Assembly (NCBI GenBank): GCA_947175805.1
Contig: CAMWOF010000056.1
Location: forward strand, 1-10,495
Direction of reading: 5' to 3'
Source of the DNA: an uncultured Clostridiaceae bacterium
GTDB taxonomy: Bacteria > Bacillota > Clostridia > Lachnospirales > Lachnospiraceae
Length of the DNA: 10,495 nucleotides
The translations under genes were made by a program, and so were the position numbers. This document shows positions 7,241 through 10,495 of the stretch, in pieces. How positions within the stretch are numbered: the stretch's first letter is position 1; the number at the start of each line of letters is the position of its first letter. The notes under the pieces are model-generated. The model was given only the letters and a program-made list of their open reading frames with translations. It ran no database searches and was not told where the DNA came from.

Positions 7241-7269
7241 ACAGTTTCTGTGAATGTAATTCCAAACCG

Positions 7270-8511
7270 TCATTCATTTTCAGCCTTTTTCACAATAATC
7301 GCATTGGGCAGATACCGTCCGAATCCAGAGGGACTGGAAGACTTTGTAATCTGTCTGTCGCCATACCACATGATCGAGGAACTTCCGCCGTCTAAATTCG
7401 CCGCCTGATAAGCGCCATAGCCGGAAAGCAGCTCAGCGCACTCACCCACAGTACATCCGATACTGTAGCCGGGCTGACGCCCGTCAACCAGAAGAATCAG
7501 AAAGCTTCCGTCCTCTGCCTGCCCGATGGCGGTACGAGGCTGAATCCCCCAGCCGTAACTGCCCACTGCCACGATTTCTCCGTTTATAATCAACGCAGGC
7601 GAAAATTCCATTGCCCACTTATAATCCTCAATTTTATTTGCATCATAACTGGTAACATACAGTCGGTTGTCATTTTGCATACCGATAAATTTCCATTGCT
7701 GCTTTCCACTCTTATGGTCACCGTAATCCACACCGTCAATCACCAGAGATCCTCTAATCTCCCCGCCGCTGCCATGTCCGTCCACATCCTTGAAGCCACT
7801 GGCATTGACCGCTAACAGCGCATCATTCTTTTCGCCGAATTTATCTATGATTTCCCCTCTTGAACCGAGATAATCAGATTTATCCATCACCACCTGCTCC
7901 GGATCTTTTATGATTGCCATCTTTCCCTGATATCCTTCACCCTTTATAGCAATCAAAAGCAGGCTGTTTTTTGTGTCTAAAACGAGCACCTCATCTCCAT
8001 TCACTGTTTTTAACCCATATTCCCCATCAAAATCCTCTATAAGAATCGCATCATAGCCATTCGCCCGCACATCCCGATGGTCTTCCAGATAACTCCGTAC
8101 CGACTCCGTATCCAACTCCCAGTATATCCGATAGAAATCCTCTATGTTGTTTATATCCCCTGCACTGCTCATATCGCCGTTCCAGTTTCCGTCCAGAGTG
8201 GCCTGGTTCTCCAGCTCCTTATTTCTAAGCTCCATCACCTCGTCAATAATATGTCTTGGAATAAAAGCTGTAGCCAGCCATTGATGGCTGTTCGTGCTCA
8301 TCGCCGTTTCTATATAAAGCGTCCGCCATTTCACAATAAAGGGAATATTTGAAAAAATTGCGATAAAATACAGTAGCAGCAGCACATCAAAAGCTATGAT
8401 TCCGCCAATAATGTATTTTAATTTGGACTTATACTTCTTTTCTTTTTTTCTCTGCGCCTGCGTCTTTTTTCCATCTTCACCCACAGGAGCATGATTATTG
8501 TTCTCCGTCAT
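7270..8511 (-). CDS. Membrane-anchored phosphodiester glycosidase (NAGPA-domain) family protein
   Basis: Protein of 413 aa with a lysine-rich cytoplasmic N-terminus (about 14-32), one transmembrane helix (about 33-53), a region of about 170 aa that I do not recognise, and a C-terminal NAGPA-type domain (about 230-408). The domain signatures visible are LLAVNASGF (232-240), PRTAIG (325-330), LVDGR (341-345) and the hallmark NLDGGSSS (372-379). Two cysteines, C353 and C358, lie near the last motif. The family is named for the human uncovering enzyme, which removes GlcNAc from phosphodiester-linked GlcNAc; bacterial members are thought to act on cell-surface glycans or their phosphodiester links. 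The catalytic domain should face outside the membrane. The substrate is unknown here, and no glycan genes adjoin it. ATG at 8511 has AAGGA 8 nt upstream. It appears to be a single-gene unit, with a terminator on each side. Confidence 0.88.
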   Translation of the reverse strand: MTENNNHAPVGEDGKKTQAQRKKEKKYKSKLKYIIGGIIAFDVLLLLYFIAIFSNIPFIVKWRTLYIETAMSTNSHQWLATAFIPRHIIDEVMELRNKELENQATLDGNWNGDMSSAGDINNIEDFYRIYWELDTESVRSYLEDHRDVRANGYDAILIEDFDGEYGLKTVNGDEVLVLDTKNSLLLIAIKGEGYQGKMAIIKDPEQVVMDKSDYLGSRGEIIDKFGEKNDALLAVNASGFKDVDGHGSGGEIRGSLVIDGVDYGDHKSGKQQWKFIGMQNDNRLYVTSYDANKIEDYKWAMEFSPALIINGEIVAVGSYGWGIQPRTAIGQAEDGSFLILLVDGRQPGYSIGCTVGECAELLSGYGAYQAANLDGGSSSIMWYGDRQITKSSSPSGFGRYLPNAIIVKKAENE

Positions 8512-8586
8512 ATAGTCATCCTTACCGTTTCTTTCTACATTATGATGCCATTGTATCAGACATAAAACTGATTGGCTATATTATTA

Positions 8587-8615
8587 TTTGCATTTTCCGG
8601 ATTCTTTTATGCAAA
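8587..8615. repeat. Inverted repeat upstream of the glycosidase gene
   Basis: TTTGCAT and ATGCAAA, 7 bp each and perfect, flank a 15-nt spacer that itself holds the palindrome TCCGGA (8596-8601). It lies between the fucO terminator and the glycosidase start, about 75 bp before the ATG. No clear -35/-10 pair was found in this 220-bp gap. It may be an operator or an mRNA hairpin. Confidence 0.35.
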
Positions 8616-8645
8616 GTACAGTCTGCCTATATTTTACAAAATTGA

Positions 8646-8682
8646 AAAATTAAAGAAAGAACCCCCGATAAATATCGGGGGT
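8646..8682 (-). terminator. Intrinsic terminator of the dtd-fucO unit
   Basis: A perfect 9-bp stem (ACCCCCGAT / ATCGGGGGT) with a 4-nt loop, followed on the minus strand by TCTTTCTTTAATTTTT. It lies about 50 bp past the fucO stop. The plus strand lacks a T-run, so it acts only for leftward transcription. Confidence 0.9.
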
Positions 8683-8731
8683 CCCAGCCTCATAGTGAAT
8701 CTATGCCTAAGTGACCATATCCGTCACATTC

Positions 8732-9880
8732 TTACAGTAACGATTTATATAAAGCTGTAATATCTTCTACAGATGTCTCCTTCGGATTACCCGGACGACA
8801 CGCATCATCGTATGCAGACTGTGCTAAAAATGGGATATCCTCTTCTTTCACAATCTCCTTCAGGTCAGCGGGAATTCCCACATCCTTAGATAACTGCTTC
8901 ACTGCATCAACCGCAGCTTTACGATACTCCTCCTGACTCATGTTTTCTGTACCCTTTACTCCCATTGCCTGTGCAATGTATTTATACTTATCGCCAGTGG
9001 CGTCAGCATTATACTCCATAACCGTAGGAAGAATAATCGCATTGGCAACACCATGCGGGGTATCATATAATGCACCCAGCGGGTGAGCCATCGAATGAAC
9101 GATACCTAAACCAACATTGGAAAAGCCCATACCAGCTACATACTGCCCAAGCGCCATGTCCGCTCTGCCTTCTTTTGTGTTGTTCACCGCACCTCTAAGG
9201 GAACGAGAAATAATCTCAATCGCCTTCAGATGGAACATATCGGATAACTCCCATGCGCCTGCAGTGATATATCCCTCAATCGCATGTGTCAAAGCATCCA
9301 TACCGGTAGCTGCCGTAAGTCCCTTCGGCATACTCTCCATCATGTCCGGATCCACAAATGCCACAACTGGAATATCGTGCGGATCAACACAAACCATCTT
9401 TCTATTGTTCTCAACATCTGTAATCACATAGTTTATAGTTACCTCTGCGGCTGTGCCTGCAGTCGTCGGAACTGCCAAAATCGGAACGCTCTTATTCTTC
9501 GTATCTGCCACGCCTTCTAAGCTTCTCACATCAGAAAATTCAGGATTCGCAATAATGATACCAACAGCCTTCGCTGTATCCATGGAAGAACCGCCACCGA
9601 TTGCAATGAGGTAATCAGCCTCTGCGTCCTTGTACGCTGCCACACCAGCCTGGACATTCTCTATCGTAGGATTCGGCTTGATATTGGAGTACAGTGAGTA
9701 AGCCAACCCTGCACCATCCAATACGTCCAACACCTTCTTCGTTACTCCAAACTTCACTAAATCCGGGTCAGAACAAACCAATGCCTTCTTAAGGCCGCGT
9801 GCTTTTACTTCCTCCGCTATGCTCCCAATCGCACCTGCTCCGTGATAGGATGTCTCGTTCAATATGAACCTGTTTGCCAA
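8732..9880 (-). CDS. fucO: Lactaldehyde reductase / iron-containing alcohol dehydrogenase, FucO type
   Basis: Group III iron-dependent alcohol dehydrogenase of 382 aa. It should reduce L-lactaldehyde to 1,2-propanediol with NADH, the step that disposes of lactaldehyde from fucose or rhamnose breakdown. From memory it aligns end to end with E. coli FucO, including ANR.ILNET at the start, PTTAGTAAEVTINYVITD and CVDPHDIP. The nucleotide-binding motif is GGGSSMD (95-101). Predicted iron ligands are D195, H199, H262 and H276, all present in the expected motifs (MDALTHAIEGYIT, HSMAHPLGA, TPHGVANAI). The start codon is TTG, supported by AGGAGG 8 nt upstream and by agreement with the family N-terminus. 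No fucose or rhamnose catabolic genes are in the window, so the physiological aldehyde is uncertain. It follows dtd by 42 bp with no terminator between, and ends at a strong terminator. Confidence 0.93.
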   Translation of the reverse strand: MANRFILNETSYHGAGAIGSIAEEVKARGLKKALVCSDPDLVKFGVTKKVLDVLDGAGLAYSLYSNIKPNPTIENVQAGVAAYKDAEADYLIAIGGGSSMDTAKAVGIIIANPEFSDVRSLEGVADTKNKSVPILAVPTTAGTAAEVTINYVITDVENNRKMVCVDPHDIPVVAFVDPDMMESMPKGLTAATGMDALTHAIEGYITAGAWELSDMFHLKAIEIISRSLRGAVNNTKEGRADMALGQYVAGMGFSNVGLGIVHSMAHPLGALYDTPHGVANAIILPTVMEYNADATGDKYKYIAQAMGVKGTENMSQEEYRKAAVDAVKQLSKDVGIPADLKEIVKEEDIPFLAQSAYDDACRPGNPKETSVEDITALYKSLL

Positions 9881-9888
9881 TTCGCCCG

Positions 9889-9894
9889 CCTCCT
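9889..9894 (-). promoter_or_regulatory. Ribosome binding site for the TTG-started fucO
   Basis: A full AGGAGG on the minus strand 8 nt before TTG at 9880. It supports the non-ATG start; no ATG in this frame lies nearby that would fit the family N-terminus. Confidence 0.75.
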
Positions 9895-9922
9895 ATTCTG
9901 CCCAACTCCGGGTCTTAAAACC

Positions 9923-10372
9923 TTACATCAGTTCCCTGCTGTCCAAAATGATGGTAAAGGGTCCATCATTCAGGAGCTCCACCTTCATATCCGCACCAAA
10001 GCTTCCGTGCTCCACTATCGGAACCGACACCTTGCACTGTGCAATCACGTACTCATAAAGCTCCTCCGCTAACTCAGCGGCTCCCGCTCTGGTAAATGAA
10101 GGTCTGTTTCCCTTTTTGCAATCCGCATACAGCGTAAACTGGGAAACAATCAAAAGAGCACCATCTACATCCTTCAGCGCCAGATTCGTCTTACCCTCAG
10201 CATCCCGGAAAATCCGCATATTCACAAGCTTACTGATGAGCTTGTCCGCAATCTCCTTCGTGTCTGACTGTTCAACGCCTACCAACACCAAAAATCCTTT
10301 GCCAATCTTGCCAATACATTCCCCATCTACGGTAACAGAAGCATGGGCAACACGTTGTACTACCAACTTCAT
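9923..10372 (-). CDS. dtd: D-aminoacyl-tRNA deacylase
   Basis: Cytoplasmic proofreading enzyme of 149 aa, the usual family length. It hydrolyses the ester bond of D-aminoacyl-tRNAs (and, in this family, glycyl-tRNA-Ala), so that D-amino acids are kept out of protein. The sequence carries the N-terminal MKLVVQRV strand and both signature motifs: SQFTL (77-81) and NDGPFT (135-140, the NxGPxT motif). The homodimer builds its active site from these two motifs. KKGNRPSFTRAG (86-97) is also typical. ATG at 10372 has AAAGGAG 9 nt upstream, and a good promoter sits about 30 bp upstream, so it starts its own transcript. In many Firmicutes dtd follows relA; here the 120 bp upstream shows no gene end, so that linkage is not visible. 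fucO follows at 42 bp and is probably co-transcribed. Confidence 0.97.
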   Translation of the reverse strand: MKLVVQRVAHASVTVDGECIGKIGKGFLVLVGVEQSDTKEIADKLISKLVNMRIFRDAEGKTNLALKDVDGALLIVSQFTLYADCKKGNRPSFTRAGAAELAEELYEYVIAQCKVSVPIVEHGSFGADMKVELLNDGPFTIILDSRELM

Positions 10373-10399
10373 GATGAATAACTCCTTTGTTATGTATAA

Positions 10400-10428
10400 A
10401 TTTTACCACACAATTCCAGACATTGCAA
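10400..10428 (-). promoter_or_regulatory. Sigma-A-type promoter of dtd
   Basis: TTGCAA (10423-10428) and TAAAAT (10400-10405) on the minus strand are separated by 17 bp, with a TGG extended -10. The predicted start is near 10393, giving a leader of only about 20 nt. The remaining sequence to the window edge is AT-rich, with no gene or terminator that I can see. Confidence 0.65.
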
Positions 10429-10495
10429 CTAAATTGTTGTTAAATTTTTGTTACTTTTCTATTTCTTTCCTTAATATTCTATGTATCTTTCATGA

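Larger units (their letters stand above)
6959..7269 (-). other. Gene-free region upstream of the topoisomerase pair
   Basis: This 311-bp stretch holds, in the direction of transcription, a 5-bp dyad just past the glycosidase stop (7240-7252), the intrinsic terminator of that gene, a GAATAG/CTATTC inverted repeat (7176-7197), a sigma-A-type promoter, two leader hairpins with a U-tract, a perfect TATAAT (7015-7020), and the AGGAGG of the B-subunit gene. I see no convincing coding sequence in it. Confidence 0.7.

Noticed and set aside
8711..8727. GTGAC/GTCAC dyad after the fucO stop codon
   Set aside because: It is only 5 bp with a 7-nt spacer and is overshadowed by the strong terminator 30 bp further on; likely chance.
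8572..8760. A 62-codon plus-strand frame in the fucO-glycosidase gap
   Set aside because: It runs through the fucO terminator and into the 3' end of fucO, and the translation matches nothing I recognise.

Overview
The window looks like a piece of a low-to-mid GC Firmicutes chromosome, most likely class Clostridia and probably Lachnospiraceae. This placement is inferred from strong AGGAGG-type ribosome binding sites, a UBA/DUF4342 membrane protein beside a two-component system, and a B-then-A type IIA topoisomerase pair. No phage, insertion sequence, CRISPR array, tRNA or rRNA was seen. All eight supported genes lie on the minus strand, so transcription runs from high to low coordinates.

In the order of transcription: dtd (D-aminoacyl-tRNA deacylase) has its own sigma-A-type promoter and is followed 42 bp later by a FucO-type iron alcohol dehydrogenase with a TTG start, which ends at a strong intrinsic terminator. 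Next comes a membrane-anchored phosphodiester glycosidase (NAGPA-domain) protein with its own strong terminator. A gene-free stretch of 311 bp (6959-7269) follows. It holds that terminator, a near-consensus promoter, and a leader with two hairpins and a U-tract that looks like an attenuator. It leads into the B and then the A subunit of a type IIA topoisomerase. These read as gyrase-lineage sequences, but the A subunit has lost the canonical GyrA box.

The last group is a compact operon: a UBA-like/DUF4342 single-pass membrane protein, an OmpR-family response regulator and a sensor histidine kinase. Stop and start signals overlap or nearly touch, which suggests translational coupling. Just upstream of this operon is a tandem 11-bp direct repeat (10 of 11 bases identical). 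That geometry fits an OmpR-family binding site, so autoregulation is a reasonable hypothesis.

Most of the window is ordinary core genome. The most interesting points are the UBA/DUF4342 two-component operon with its putative operator, the box-less gyrase-like topoisomerase, and the terminator-like structure in the topoisomerase leader. The remaining open reading frames, mostly on the plus strand, are antisense shadows of these genes.
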